The notes: generated from the letters alone by a model not told the origin. 64,000 nt of DNA from Chitinophagaceae bacterium PMP191F (GCA_001302245.1 LGYU01000004.1:62001-126000), one strand, 5' to 3'. Numbered from the stretch's first letter, positions 1 to 9,687 are shown. A program made the numbers and translations.

Positions 1-355
1 ACTGCAATTTGCAATATTTTTTGCAGCCTGCACAATGCCCGTCCAACAAAAGCCCGGTAGTACTTTTACCGCCAACAATACTGCACTTTTTACTGAGCCT
101 GTAATGCTGCATACACCATTCTGTAATATAGCATTGTTCTGCTGTACTACGTATGTTTATTACAAATAAAGGATCGCAGATAAGGTTTAAAATACGGCAG
201 TAGTAAGATATTGTCGTACACGCTGTAATCATTCATCAATGATGCAGGCAACAAAAGACGAATTTTTATGCCAGAATTCAATAAACTGCCGGAATGGGGA
301 AAACATGCGCTGCAACAGGCACCAGGATACCATAGCTGGTTGACACACTACATAC
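1..355. other. Left-edge region without a supported gene
   Basis: This stretch lies downstream of the tryptophan dioxygenase gene, which ends at 356 on the minus strand. Frames on both strands run open to the left edge: on the plus strand to about 170, and on the minus strand from about 172 and about 225. None has a convincing start and product together, and I recognise no domain. The 5' part of a plus-strand ORF beginning at 268 lies here, but it soon runs antisense into the dioxygenase gene and looks spurious. A partial gene extending off the left edge cannot be excluded. Confidence 0.3.
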
Positions 356-1405
356 TTATTGTACAAAACCAAGCCTGTGCTCCATTTCTGGGCTCAGTAC
401 CGGCAACTTTCTCCGCTCAAAAAGGAAACTGGTCAAACGGGCTATTTCTGCAAAGATGTAGTGTTTATCCAACGCGCCTTTCAGATAGTCACGCCCTGTA
501 CTGCCACCGGTTCCTACACGGCTGCCTATTGTACGATGCACCATATTCATGTGCCGGTAGCGCCAGGTGCTCAGTTGTTCGTCTATTTCAAGTAAATTAT
601 TCAGCAGTTGGAAGGGTAATTGCAGCATGGGGTAACCCCGGTATAACATAATGAACAATGCAGCCCTGCAGGCTTTGGGCGAGAGCTGCCTGCTATGATC
701 GTTTGCCGCAGCATCCATAAATACAGCTTCAAAATACTGGCGGTTGGCCTGTTCCGCATCGGCCAGGCTGTTAATATATACCTGCCGGTAATCAGTCCAG
801 AAAGGCCCATAAGACGTATTGGCAGCAGACAGGTCTATATTGCTTACCGGATGATAATTTTTCCAGTTGGCAGGCTCATCAAAAAATGGCATTCTTTCCA
901 GCCAGGTGTTCAGCAGTTCCAGTAAAGAAGGTTGTTGTTCGCCCTTTTTAATGGTATCAACTTCCTCTTTTCTTAGTTGTGAGATGTAATATTCCTGTCC
1001 GTAGCGATGCTCGTATTTTAATCCCAGCCTTGCTTCCAGCAGTTTGAACTGCCAGCTCTGGAAACCGGAAGCCGGACGCAGCATATCCCGGAAATCAAGA
1101 AAATCCATGGCAGTCATGGTCTCCATTACATCAATCTGGTGCACCAGTACTTTTAATATGGTAACCATCCGCGAAAGCCGGTGTACCACGGTTTGCAGCT
1201 CGGGCGAATTATCGTTCACAGAAGGTTTTTGCATAATGGCAATCACCGAATCTGCTTCATACATCAATTGTTTAAACCATAGTTCATATGCCTGGTGAAT
1301 AACAATAAACAGCATTTCGTCATGTGCATGCTGCTCCCGTTTATCGCTTTCGGGAAATTGCGCATTCAATATTTTATCCAGTTGCAAGTAATCGCTGTAG
1401 TGCAT
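356..1405 (-). CDS. kynA: Tryptophan 2,3-dioxygenase
   Basis: Haem enzyme that opens the indole ring of L-tryptophan to N-formylkynurenine, the first step of the kynurenine pathway. The 349-aa product shows the family blocks: IHQAYELWFKQL (about residues 36-47, with the distal-pocket His) and, near the C-terminus, YRHMNMVHRTIGSR followed by GTGGSTG, which carry the haem-ligand region and the substrate-binding loop. I start at the ATG at 1405 (MHYSDYLQLDKIL), where family similarity begins. The 29-residue upstream extension looks like untranslated sequence. No other kynurenine-pathway gene is adjacent, although nadC lies about 8 kb away. The cytosolic location is inferred from the absence of a signal peptide. 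Confidence 0.95.
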   Translation of the reverse strand: MHYSDYLQLDKILNAQFPESDKREQHAHDEMLFIVIHQAYELWFKQLMYEADSVIAIMQKPSVNDNSPELQTVVHRLSRMVTILKVLVHQIDVMETMTAMDFLDFRDMLRPASGFQSWQFKLLEARLGLKYEHRYGQEYYISQLRKEEVDTIKKGEQQPSLLELLNTWLERMPFFDEPANWKNYHPVSNIDLSAANTSYGPFWTDYRQVYINSLADAEQANRQYFEAVFMDAAANDHSRQLSPKACRAALFIMLYRGYPMLQLPFQLLNNLLEIDEQLSTWRYRHMNMVHRTIGSRVGTGGSTGRDYLKGALDKHYIFAEIARLTSFLFERRKLPVLSPEMEHRLGFVQ

Positions 1406-1519
1406 AATAAAACAGTTTCGCGTTGCGGGTGTTGGTTTTTGGTGTAAGTGGTCAGCAGTAACGATTAGAATACTCTGTTCACCTATCAACATATCAACTT
1501 TTTCTATGGCTTTCAGACC

Positions 1520-2800
1520 TTATTCAAATTCGTACCCGATATCCCTTCTGTAGTACATTCCTTCAAAATCTATATCCTGTAATACTTTGCGCGATTTAGC
1601 CACGGCATCTGTTACCGTATTGCCAAAGGAAGTAACACACAAAACCCTACCACCACTGGTTACTACGGCTCCATCTTTCAATGTAGTGCCTGCATGGAAC
1701 ACCAGGCTATCGGCAGCAAATGCAGCATCCAGGCCAGAAACAGGGAACCCTTTTTCGTACGAACCAGGATAGCCGCCGCTTACTGCCATAATGGTGCAGG
1801 CTGTACGCGGATCCTGCTGAACTGTTGCAGTATCCAGCTTGCCGGCAGCCGTTGCTATCAGCAGTTCCACCAGGTCGCTCTGCAAACGTGGCATTACCAC
1901 TTCTGTTTCCGGGTCGCCCATGCGGCAATTGTATTCTATTACCAGCGGTTCATCTCCAACCTTAATAAGACCAATGAATACGAAACCTTTATAATCGATA
2001 TTTTCAGCTTTTAGTCCTTCAATAGTAGGTTTAACTATTTTGCTTTCCACTTTGGCCATGAAAGCAGCATCAGCAAAAGGAACAGGGCTTACCGCACCCA
2101 TACCGCCGGTATTTAATCCTTTATCGCCTTCTCCCACACGTTTATAATCCTTTGCAGAAGGTAGTTCCACATAATTTCTGCCGTCTGTCAACACAAACAC
2201 GCTCATTTCAATTCCATCCAGGAACTCTTCTACCACCACTTTTTTACCGGCATCGCCAAATTTGCTTTGCTGCAACATCAGTTCAAACTCTGCCATAGCC
2301 TCTACATGCGAATGACAGATCAGTACACCCTTTCCGGCAGCCAGCCCATCGGCTTTCAGTACAATAGGCAGGCTGTGTTGTTGCAGGTATGGAATACCTT
2401 CTTCATAATTTTCGGTATTGAACTCGCGGTATTTTGCCGTAGGAATGTTGTGACGCATCATAAACTGTTTAGCAAATGCCTTACTGCCTTCCAGTTGTGC
2501 GCCATATTGGGAAGGACCAATGATAGCAATATGTTGCAACTGCTTATCATTCCTGAATGCATCTACAATACCTTTTACCAGTGGTTCTTCAGGCCCTACC
2601 ACTACCAGCTCTACCTGTTTATCAAGCGCAAATTGTTTAACAGCTGCAATGTCGGTGGCGGCAATGTTCACATTCGTTCCGCAAAGTGCTGTGCCGGCAT
2701 TACCAGGCGCTATATACAGTTGACCACAAAGTTTGCTTTGAGCCACTTTCCATGCCAGTGCATGTTCGCGGCCGCCTGAACCCAGAAGTAGAATATTCAT
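1520..2800 (-). CDS. purD: Phosphoribosylamine-glycine ligase (GARS)
   Basis: Second step of de novo purine synthesis: ATP-dependent joining of glycine to 5-phosphoribosylamine to give GAR. The 426-aa length is typical of a monofunctional bacterial PurD. The N-terminal nucleotide-fold domain opens with MNILLLGSGGREHALAWK. The ATP-grasp part includes VLKADGLAAGKGV and EFLDGIEMSVFVLTDG, and the metal-binding end reads EYNCRMGDPETEVVMPRL. It stands on the same strand as kynA, about 115 bp upstream, with no other pur gene nearby, so it is probably transcribed on its own. The start ATG at 2800 is the only sensible one because it begins the Rossmann motif. Confidence 0.96.
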   Translation of the reverse strand: MNILLLGSGGREHALAWKVAQSKLCGQLYIAPGNAGTALCGTNVNIAATDIAAVKQFALDKQVELVVVGPEEPLVKGIVDAFRNDKQLQHIAIIGPSQYGAQLEGSKAFAKQFMMRHNIPTAKYREFNTENYEEGIPYLQQHSLPIVLKADGLAAGKGVLICHSHVEAMAEFELMLQQSKFGDAGKKVVVEEFLDGIEMSVFVLTDGRNYVELPSAKDYKRVGEGDKGLNTGGMGAVSPVPFADAAFMAKVESKIVKPTIEGLKAENIDYKGFVFIGLIKVGDEPLVIEYNCRMGDPETEVVMPRLQSDLVELLIATAAGKLDTATVQQDPRTACTIMAVSGGYPGSYEKGFPVSGLDAAFAADSLVFHAGTTLKDGAVVTSGGRVLCVTSFGNTVTDAVAKSRKVLQDIDFEGMYYRRDIGYEFE

Positions 2801-2943
2801 AGTGTAAATGGAGCGTTTTAGCAGTCGCGAATTTCGGGATTCAGTGTGGCATTAACCAATTTTAGTTTTAATCTGCGTTTTCGATGTTTATTTATCTGTA
2901 TTTTACGCCGATATTCCATACTGAAAACATAACCAATCAACGT

Positions 2944-4659
2944 ATGAGTCAACACCCCGGCAAAAGTCACCCTAAAGGTTTATACATTCTTTTTGCTACG
3001 GAAATGTGGGAGCGTTTCAACTATTATGGTATGCGTGCCATATTGGTGCTGTTCATGACGCAGGCCCTGTTATTTGACAAAGTATTTGCATCCAACCTTT
3101 ACGGCAGCTATATCAGCATGATCTACCTTTCCGGGCTTGTTGGCGGTTACGTGGCCGATCGTTACTGGGGCAACCAACGCTCTATTATTGCCGGTGGTAT
3201 TGTGATGGCCATTGCTGAACTGATCCTGTTCTTCTGCGCTTCCTGGTATAATAGCGACCCGGGGCTGGCTTCCATTCTTTTTTATTGCGGATTGGGTACC
3301 ATGATTGCCGGCAACGGTTTTTTCAAACCCAATATCTCCGCCATGGTGGGACATTTATATGCAGATAACGACAAACGTAAAGATTCTGCCTATACCATAT
3401 TCTACATGGGTATCAACCTGGGTGGGGCTATCGGCCCCTTTGTTTGTGGTTGGGTGGGCAATACCGGTAATCCGGCCGATTTTAAGTGGGCCTTTCTGGT
3501 ATCGGCCGTTGCTATTATCATCAGTGTAATTGTACAAATGACCTTCCACCATAAATATGTTACTGATCCAAACGGTAAAGTACTGGGACTTGTTCCTGCC
3601 AATACCCCTAAATCATTGTTATCGCCGGTGGTAACCATTCTGGGTTTAGGTATCCTGTCTGCTGCCGTTATTGGTCTTTTTTATATTGATGTAAAGCAAT
3701 TCAGCTATCTTTTTTACCTGCTGATAGCCTGCTGTGTTATTATTCCTACCATTATATATACAGACAAAACATTGACCGCTGCTGAAAAAAGACAAGTGGC
3801 AGTTATTATTGTAGTATGCTTTTTTGTAATCTTCTTTTGGAGCGCCTACGAACAAACGGGGGCCTCACTAACCTTTTTTGCAGATGAGCAAACCAACCGC
3901 GTATTGAACCTGCATACACCTGTGTGGCTTATTGTGGCCATTTCAGTGGGCTTGGTCGTATACCTGGTTACCCTGTTCAAAAAAACAGCTGCCAACCTGG
4001 CCGGTGAATTTCATAAAGAACTCCGGTTAACCATTTATGCGTTGATGGGACTGGCAGTGGTAGGCATTGTAGCCGGCAATATTTCCCTACTTTCAAAAGG
4101 TCAATCTGTCGTTGTATTGGATGAGATTCCTACCAGTTGGTTCCAGTCGCTAAACTCCGTATTCATTGTAACCTTTGCACCTTTCTTTGCCTGGTTCTGG
4201 TTAAAGTTGGGTAAGTATGAACCTTCCTCTATCACCAAAATGGCCTGGGGCCTGCTATTGATGGGCATCGGCTATCTCTGGATCGCCTGGGGTGTAAATA
4301 ATATACAACCAGGTCTTAAAGTAAGTATGATGTGGCTGGTGGTACTGTATGCATTGCATACCTGCGGTGAAATGTGCTTATCGCCCATCGGTTTATCGCT
4401 GGTAAATAAATTATCTCCCGTTAAATTTGCGTCCTTATTAATGGCCGTATGGTTTACAGCCAATGCTTTTGGCAACAAACTGGCCGGTTCATTAAGCGCC
4501 CTGTACCCTGAAAACGGTAAAACCACTTCTTTCCTGGGCTACCACATGAGTTCGCTGTACGACTTCTTCATGCTATTTGTATTCATGTCGGGCATTACAG
4601 CATTAATCTTGTTTGCATTAACCCGCAGATTGCAAAAAATGCTGCCTGCAAAGGTTTAA
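2944..4659 (+). CDS. POT/PTR-family proton-coupled peptide transporter
   Basis: Inner-membrane major-facilitator symporter that takes up di- and tripeptides with protons. The 571-aa protein starts with the hallmark ExxERFxYYG motif (EMWERFNYYGMRAIL). It also carries the PTR2 signatures GGYVADRYWGNQRS and FYMGINLGGAIGPFV, and about a dozen or more hydrophobic segments can be read. I start at the ATG at 2944 (MSQHPGKSHPKGLY). The 20-residue extension from 2884 has no family match. It precedes an unrelated OPT-type oligopeptide transporter by about 80 bp on the same strand, so the two may be co-transcribed. Family assignment is firm; exact substrates are not. Confidence 0.92.
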   Translation: MSQHPGKSHPKGLYILFATEMWERFNYYGMRAILVLFMTQALLFDKVFASNLYGSYISMIYLSGLVGGYVADRYWGNQRSIIAGGIVMAIAELILFFCASWYNSDPGLASILFYCGLGTMIAGNGFFKPNISAMVGHLYADNDKRKDSAYTIFYMGINLGGAIGPFVCGWVGNTGNPADFKWAFLVSAVAIIISVIVQMTFHHKYVTDPNGKVLGLVPANTPKSLLSPVVTILGLGILSAAVIGLFYIDVKQFSYLFYLLIACCVIIPTIIYTDKTLTAAEKRQVAVIIVVCFFVIFFWSAYEQTGASLTFFADEQTNRVLNLHTPVWLIVAISVGLVVYLVTLFKKTAANLAGEFHKELRLTIYALMGLAVVGIVAGNISLLSKGQSVVVLDEIPTSWFQSLNSVFIVTFAPFFAWFWLKLGKYEPSSITKMAWGLLLMGIGYLWIAWGVNNIQPGLKVSMMWLVVLYALHTCGEMCLSPIGLSLVNKLSPVKFASLLMAVWFTANAFGNKLAGSLSALYPENGKTTSFLGYHMSSLYDFFMLFVFMSGITALILFALTRRLQKMLPAKV

Positions 4660-4737
4660 AAATAGCCATGGAACAGGCCGGAACAACAACCGGACTGTAT
4701 TTTATTTATCTTTCTGTTTAAACCCAATATAATTGCT

Positions 4738-6780
4738 ATGTCAGGAAAGAACTTCCAGCCTTTTATAGCTCCTGAAACCAGGATGGCCGAGTTTACGATC
4801 AAGTCAGTAGTAGTAGGTTCCATCTTCGGGATCATTTTTGGTGCATCCACTGTGTATCTCGCATTAAAAGCGGGGTTAACAGTTTCCGCATCTATCCCTA
4901 TTGCTGTAATGGCCATTACACTCAGCCGTTTGTTTTTGCGTACCACCATCCTGGAAAACAATATCATCCAGACAACAGGCAGCGCCGGTGAAAGTATTGC
5001 AGCCGGTGTGGTATTTACACTGCCCGGATTTCTTTTTCTGAGCAATCCTTCAAGCGCGGATAACTTCAATTACATTACCATCCTCATTCTGGCCATCTTT
5101 GGTGGTATCCTAGGTACGTTGATGATGATACCGCTGCGCCGTGCATTGATAGTAAAAGAGCATGAAACACTTCCTTATCCGGAAGGAACCGCCTGTGCCT
5201 CTGTATTAAAGGCGGGTGAAAAAGGCGGAGATGTTGCAAAAACAGCCTTCTGGGGCTTAGGAGTAGCAATGATTTATGCTTTTCTGCAAAAAGTATTACA
5301 TCTGATTGCAGAAACTCCTTACTATATGACTAAGCAAGCCAACAAATATTTTCCCTCTGCACGCCTCAGTGGAGAGATTACCCCTGAATATCTCGGCGTG
5401 GGTTATATTGTAGGCCCTAAGATCGGAGGCATTTTGGTAGCAGGTAGTGTGTTGTGCTGGTTTGTATTTATACCATTACTGGCTACATTGGTTCCCGCGG
5501 ATATGATTGCTACCCAACTTGTAAAACTGGGATATTTGCACTCAATTACAGAATCTGGTGCAGGTTGGGATGCTGTAAATCATACATTTAGTGATTACTC
5601 AACTGCTATTTATAAGGCTTATGTCCGCCAGATAGGTGCGGGAGCTGTTGCTGCCGGAGGCTTCATTACACTGATTAAAACAATTCCAACGATCATTTCT
5701 TCATTTAAAGGTAGCCTTGGATCTCTCAAAAAAGAAGACGGAACAACAGAATCCGTATCCCGTACAGAAAAAGATCTTTCAATAAAAATTGTTGGTATAG
5801 GCAGCCTTGTTCTGGTTTTATTGATTGCCATTATGCCACAGATTCCCGGTGAAGGTATTGGCAGCAAATTATTACTGAGTTTATTGATAGTAATTTTCGG
5901 AGCGTTCTTTGTTACCGTATCATCACGCATTGTAGGTTTGATCGGTTCTTCCAACAACCCTATCAGCGGTATGACCATTGCTACGATTATGGGCACCTGT
6001 CTCGTATTTGTTGCAGTAGGATGGACCGGAAAAACATATGAACCAATGGCATTGGTAGTCGGTGGGATTATCTGTATAGCGGCAGCCAATGCAGGCGGTA
6101 CTTCACAAGATCTTAAAACCGGGTATATAGTTGGTGCAACACCTAAATATCAGCAATACGCATTGTTTATCGGAGCTATCGTATCCTCTATCGCCATTGG
6201 CTTCACTATAAAAGTATTGGATACCCCTACAGCAGAAATGGTTAAACAAGGTATTAATCATGCAATCGGAACTGAAACCTATTCTGCTCCGCAAGCCACT
6301 TTAATGGCAACCCTTATTAAAGGAATACAATCATCCAATCTTGACTGGCAGTATGTTCTGGTAGGCGTTTGTATTGCCATCACTATGGAGCTGTGCGGCA
6401 TTAAAGCATTATCTTTCGCTATTGGCATTTACCTGCCGCTGGCTACTACTCTTCCCATTTTTATTGGTGGTGCAATCAGAGGTCTGGTTGACAGAAAAAA
6501 GAAGAAAAAAGGTGAAGTGGAAGAAGAAGAGGATTTAAGTAAAGGTAATCTCTTTGCAACCGGTCTTGTAGCAGGTGGTGCTATTGCAGGGGTTATTGTT
6601 GCATTCCTATCTGCCAGAGGCTCTATAAAGGCTGGGTTACAAAAATTGAGTATTGAAGAGTTTTTGTCCGGAACAAACAGCCTTGGCATAAATGGATATT
6701 ACCTGCTGGGAATCATCCTCTTTGCTTTAATGGGATTCATGTTGTATAAAGTAGGTATGAATAAAGAAAAGACGGAATAA
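4738..6780 (+). CDS. OPT-family oligopeptide transporter
   Basis: A 680-aa polytopic membrane protein of the oligopeptide transporter (OPT) family, which moves peptides or metal-chelating peptides across the inner membrane. The N-terminal block FGASTVYLALKAGLTVSASI and the nearby TTGSAGESIAAGVVFTLPG are typical of bacterial OPT proteins. Around 14-16 hydrophobic segments are visible. A strongly charged cytoplasmic loop (a Lys run followed by a Glu run) lies near residue 585. It directly follows the POT transporter gene, and a rho-independent terminator follows at 6805. The substrate is unknown. Bacterial OPT members are poorly characterised compared with the fungal and plant ones. Confidence 0.9.
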   Translation: MSGKNFQPFIAPETRMAEFTIKSVVVGSIFGIIFGASTVYLALKAGLTVSASIPIAVMAITLSRLFLRTTILENNIIQTTGSAGESIAAGVVFTLPGFLFLSNPSSADNFNYITILILAIFGGILGTLMMIPLRRALIVKEHETLPYPEGTACASVLKAGEKGGDVAKTAFWGLGVAMIYAFLQKVLHLIAETPYYMTKQANKYFPSARLSGEITPEYLGVGYIVGPKIGGILVAGSVLCWFVFIPLLATLVPADMIATQLVKLGYLHSITESGAGWDAVNHTFSDYSTAIYKAYVRQIGAGAVAAGGFITLIKTIPTIISSFKGSLGSLKKEDGTTESVSRTEKDLSIKIVGIGSLVLVLLIAIMPQIPGEGIGSKLLLSLLIVIFGAFFVTVSSRIVGLIGSSNNPISGMTIATIMGTCLVFVAVGWTGKTYEPMALVVGGIICIAAANAGGTSQDLKTGYIVGATPKYQQYALFIGAIVSSIAIGFTIKVLDTPTAEMVKQGINHAIGTETYSAPQATLMATLIKGIQSSNLDWQYVLVGVCIAITMELCGIKALSFAIGIYLPLATTLPIFIGGAIRGLVDRKKKKKGEVEEEEDLSKGNLFATGLVAGGAIAGVIVAFLSARGSIKAGLQKLSIEEFLSGTNSLGINGYYLLGIILFALMGFMLYKVGMNKEKTE

Positions 6781-6804
6781 AGTTATCCTGTTATAAACAA
6801 GAAG

Positions 6805-6842
6805 GCCATGAGTGGTGGAGTTACCCTGCTCATGGCTTTTTA
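6805..6842 (+). terminator. Rho-independent terminator of the peptide-transporter genes
   Basis: The 8-bp inverted repeat GCCATGAG (6805-6812) and CTCATGGC (6829-6836) is followed directly by TTTTTAT. It lies 25 bp after the OPT stop codon. Confidence 0.8.
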
Positions 6843-6892
6843 TTTTCAGAACAATGAAGACGGTGGTAGAAAAGTGAAAAACCCGTGTAAAC

Positions 6893-7279
6893 TTAGTTCA
6901 TCTTAAACGGCACAATCATTTCAAAAACAGGAATATTCACCTCAAAGGTGAGCTTATTATTCAGGTTTTCCATCAGGTAGGTACCATACATTTTCCCCAT
7001 TTCACTACGCAGATTGCAACCGCTTACATATTGGTAGCGTTCGCCCGGTTGCAATGAAGGTTGTACGCCTACAACCCCTTCCCCTTCTACTTCACGGTTA
7101 CTACCATTGCTATCAGCAATAAACCAATGGCGGCGGTGCAGTTTTACAGGGAAATTATTATGATTTTCAATTGTTATGCGGTAGGCAAACATGTATTCCC
7201 CGGAAACGGGATTTGAATAATCCGGCTGGTAAAACGTTTCCACGCTTACTTCAATTCCTTCAGAGATTTTCGATACCAT
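6893..7279 (-). CDS. apaG: ApaG-domain protein (Co2+/Mg2+ efflux-associated family)
   Basis: The 128-aa protein consists almost entirely of one ApaG/DUF525 fold, an FnIII-like beta sandwich. The segments EYMFAYRITIENHNNFPVKL, RRHWFIADSNG and GEGVVGVQPSLQPGERYQY match the family in order and spacing, including the conserved glycine-rich turn. ApaG was linked to cobalt and magnesium resistance in enterobacteria, but its biochemical role is still unsettled. It lies alone on the minus strand between two plus-strand genes and is divergent from icd, with about 134 bp shared upstream. It is probably cytosolic. Confidence 0.9.
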   Translation of the reverse strand: MVSKISEGIEVSVETFYQPDYSNPVSGEYMFAYRITIENHNNFPVKLHRRHWFIADSNGSNREVEGEGVVGVQPSLQPGERYQYVSGCNLRSEMGKMYGTYLMENLNNKLTFEVNIPVFEMIVPFKMN

Positions 7280-7360
7280 GCGCTACTGTTTGGAATTTAA
7301 AGTTAATTAAAAATAACTGCCCTTTCACTGTAAAAAAGGGGGATTTGACAGGAATGATGC

Positions 7361-7368
7361 TAATTTTG
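7361..7368 (+). promoter_or_regulatory. Candidate -7 box of the icd promoter
   Basis: TAATTTTG matches the Bacteroidota -7 consensus TAnnTTTG and lies 45 bp before the icd start. The nearest TTTG upstream (7344-7347) is only 13 bp away, shorter than the usual 19-21 bp, so the -33 element is unresolved. Confidence 0.35.
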
Positions 7369-7413
7369 CGCAATTCTCAGCAACTCGTACCACTCAAATA
7401 AATCATTTTTTAT

Positions 7414-8865
7414 ATGAAAATAGCCGTAGCAAAAGGAGATGGAATAGGCCCGGAAATTATGGATGCTGTACTTAAGATCTTCAATGCCAATAAAGTTCCT
7501 GTAGAGTATGAAACAGTAGAAATGGGCAAATGGGTGTTTGACAAAGGTTTTTCCAATGGTATGACCCCCGATGCCCAGAAAACCATTGAATCTCTGGGTA
7601 TCCTGTTCAAAGGCCCCATGGAAACCCCCAAAGGAAAAGGCGTAAAAAGCGTAAACGTTACTGCCCGCAAAACCTGGAACACATACGCTAACAAACGCGT
7701 TTTCCAGACACTACATGGGGTAGACACTGTTTTTTCAAAAGCCGGTATTCCCATTGATATTACAGTAGTGCGTGAGAACATCGAGGACACATATGGTGGT
7801 GTGGAACACATGCTTACCCACGACGTGGCACTGAGCCGTCGCTTTATTACACGCCCCGGTAGTATCCAGGTAATTAAATACGCGTTTGAAATGGCCCGCA
7901 AAAACCATTCACGCCGTATTACCTGCGGACATAAGGCCAACATCATGAAAATTACGGATGGCCTGTTCCTGGAATGCTTTTACGAAGTAGCTAAAGATTA
8001 TCCCGAACTGAAAGCTGATGATGTAATTGTGGACGATCTGTGTATGAAACTGGTTACCCGTCCCGATGCATTTGATGTAGTGGTACTGACCAACCTGCAG
8101 GGTGATATTGTATCTGATCTTTGCGCAGGTCTGGTAGGTGGATTGGGCTTTGCCCCTTCTGCCAACATTGGTGACCATATCTGTATTTTTGAAGCTGTTC
8201 ACGGCACCGCTCCTGACATTGCCGGTAAAAATATTGCCAACCCCACAGCATTGCTGTTAAGCGGTATTGCTATGCTGCGTCACCTGGGATTGATGGAAAA
8301 CGCTGCAATCATTGAAAATGCACTGCTGTACACACTGGAGCAGGGCATTCATACCGGCGATTTTGGTGATAAATCCAAACCATCTTTAAACACTACTGAG
8401 TTTGCAGATGCTATTATTGACAACTTTGGCAAAACGCCACAGGTCAATGCCAAGCCGCTGCTGCCCAATAAACCGGTTACCCAAACTGTATTCAAGCTGG
8501 ACAAAAACCCCATGCTGGTATCACAGGAACTGACAACCGAAAAGATCATCGGTGTGGATATGTTTATCGAAAGCGAAGAACAACCTGCTGCAATTGCAAA
8601 AAAATGTCAGCGTCATGCAGGTGTTAAATTCAACCTGGTAAATATCAGCAACCGCGGTACACAGGTATGGCCTACAGGCTCTGTATTTACCAACCTGGTA
8701 AACCAGTATAACGTACGTTTTGAAAGCCTGGATGGCGAGCCATTGAACCAACAGGATATCATTGGTCTGTACGTGAGCTTAAGCGGCAACTTCAAGATCT
8801 GTTCTTCTGAACTGCTGAATATGTGGGGTGATAAAAAGGCTTACTCCCTGGCACAAGGACAGTAA
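7414..8865 (+). CDS. icd: Isocitrate dehydrogenase, NADP-dependent (Thermus-type, C-terminally extended)
   Basis: TCA-cycle oxidative decarboxylation of isocitrate to 2-oxoglutarate. The catalytic part (about residues 1-335) has GDGIGPE at residues 8-14, the signature stretch TNLQGDIVSDLCAGLVGGLG and the coenzyme-site segment HGTAPDIAGKNIANPTALLL. About 140 further residues form a C-terminal domain, as in the longer Thermus-like isocitrate dehydrogenases. NADP preference is family knowledge, not read from the sequence. The gene has its own terminator and is not in an operon. The chosen ATG starts the protein exactly at the first beta strand (MKIAVAKGDG). Confidence 0.93.
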   Translation: MKIAVAKGDGIGPEIMDAVLKIFNANKVPVEYETVEMGKWVFDKGFSNGMTPDAQKTIESLGILFKGPMETPKGKGVKSVNVTARKTWNTYANKRVFQTLHGVDTVFSKAGIPIDITVVRENIEDTYGGVEHMLTHDVALSRRFITRPGSIQVIKYAFEMARKNHSRRITCGHKANIMKITDGLFLECFYEVAKDYPELKADDVIVDDLCMKLVTRPDAFDVVVLTNLQGDIVSDLCAGLVGGLGFAPSANIGDHICIFEAVHGTAPDIAGKNIANPTALLLSGIAMLRHLGLMENAAIIENALLYTLEQGIHTGDFGDKSKPSLNTTEFADAIIDNFGKTPQVNAKPLLPNKPVTQTVFKLDKNPMLVSQELTTEKIIGVDMFIESEEQPAAIAKKCQRHAGVKFNLVNISNRGTQVWPTGSVFTNLVNQYNVRFESLDGEPLNQQDIIGLYVSLSGNFKICSSELLNMWGDKKAYSLAQGQ

Positions 8866-8932
8866 ACTGTTCCGGGTTTGGAGTTTTGGGTTTATAACTG
8901 TAGACTTAAAATTCGCTTACTCATAAAATACA

Positions 8933-8966
8933 AAGCGGGATGCATTCATTGTATTCCGCTTTTTTA
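8933..8966 (+). terminator. Rho-independent terminator after icd
   Basis: The 9-bp stem AAGCGGGAT / ATTCCGCTT has one G-U pair and an 11-nt loop. It is followed by a T run and sits about 70 bp after the icd stop codon. Confidence 0.75.
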
Positions 8967-8982
8967 TTTGCTGTATGCATAT

Positions 8983-9216
8983 TTAACCAAAATAGATCAG
9001 TAATACAATCCAGAGCAGAAAGATAAGGACGGCAATAAGAGAAGCTATCAGGATTGTTTTCAAGGCGGAGCGCCGCTTCAATTCATTTTGCTCCTTCATT
9101 CCAATGCTATGCGCACGAAGACCTAGTACTATATAGAATATACAAATGCCAAACGGTATCAATAAAATAACCGTTACTGCCACAAGCGTAAAACCACCAA
9201 ACAAATAATCAAACAT
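8983..9216 (-). CDS. Small two-helix membrane protein, unknown function
   Basis: I do not recognise this 77-aa protein. Two hydrophobic segments (about residues 8-32 and 51-75) are separated by a charged loop containing KEQNELKRRSALK, which predicts a hairpin-like inner-membrane protein with the basic loop in the cytoplasm. It is followed downstream on the minus strand only by the convergent icd terminator. It lies downstream of the SUI1-like gene with a 66-bp gap. Composition and codon use look like the neighbouring genes, so I treat it as real, but it could be a lineage-specific small protein with no known relatives. Confidence 0.6.
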   Translation of the reverse strand: MFDYLFGGFTLVAVTVILLIPFGICIFYIVLGLRAHSIGMKEQNELKRRSALKTILIASLIAVLIFLLWIVLLIYFG

Positions 9217-9282
9217 GATAAATGCTATAGATGATCAGTGATAAATCAGCAACATTCATCTACATTTCCTCTCATGTGGGTA

Positions 9283-9624
9283 TTAGACCTTCTTCGTTTG
9301 TTTATACCCGTTTTTCAGCAACCATTGCAATACTTTTTCACGCTGATCGCCCTGAACAATAATTTCACTATCCTTGGCAGAACCACCTGTTCCGCAAAAA
9401 TTCTTTAGTTTCTTTCCCAGGTCTTCCAGGTCATCGGCTGTACCAATAAAACCATCCACCAGTGTTACGGCTTTACCGCCACGGTTCTTCGTCTCCAGTT
9501 TAACACGCAGTTTTTGCTGCGCCCGCGGCAATGTTTCTATATTTTCCTGGTTTTCTTCAAACTTAAAATCAGGGTCTGTGCTATAGACAAATCCCCTGTT
9601 ATCGGGTTTATTTTTCTTTGACAT
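9283..9624 (-). CDS. yciH: SUI1/eIF1-like translation initiation factor (YciH family)
   Basis: A 113-aa basic protein related to archaeal and eukaryotic initiation factor 1, which helps start-codon and initiator-tRNA discrimination on the small ribosomal subunit. The C-terminal SUI1 fold spans about residues 40-110 and shows KNRGGKAVTLVDGF, LKNFCGTGGSAKDSEIIVQG and a closing WLLKNGYKQTKKV. The N-terminal 40 residues are charged and probably disordered. The role in bacteria is not firmly established; the fold assignment is confident. It is on the minus strand between nadC and a small membrane-protein gene. Confidence 0.9.
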   Translation of the reverse strand: MSKKNKPDNRGFVYSTDPDFKFEENQENIETLPRAQQKLRVKLETKNRGGKAVTLVDGFIGTADDLEDLGKKLKNFCGTGGSAKDSEIIVQGDQREKVLQWLLKNGYKQTKKV

Positions 9625-9687
9625 ACTTTAAAACTTACGATTAATATACATAATGACCACCGGCTATACAAAGTTGAACAGCTTCCG

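Noticed and set aside
268-651. Plus-strand ORF of 127 codons near the left edge
   Set aside because: Most of it runs antisense within the tryptophan dioxygenase gene and has low-complexity composition without any domain.
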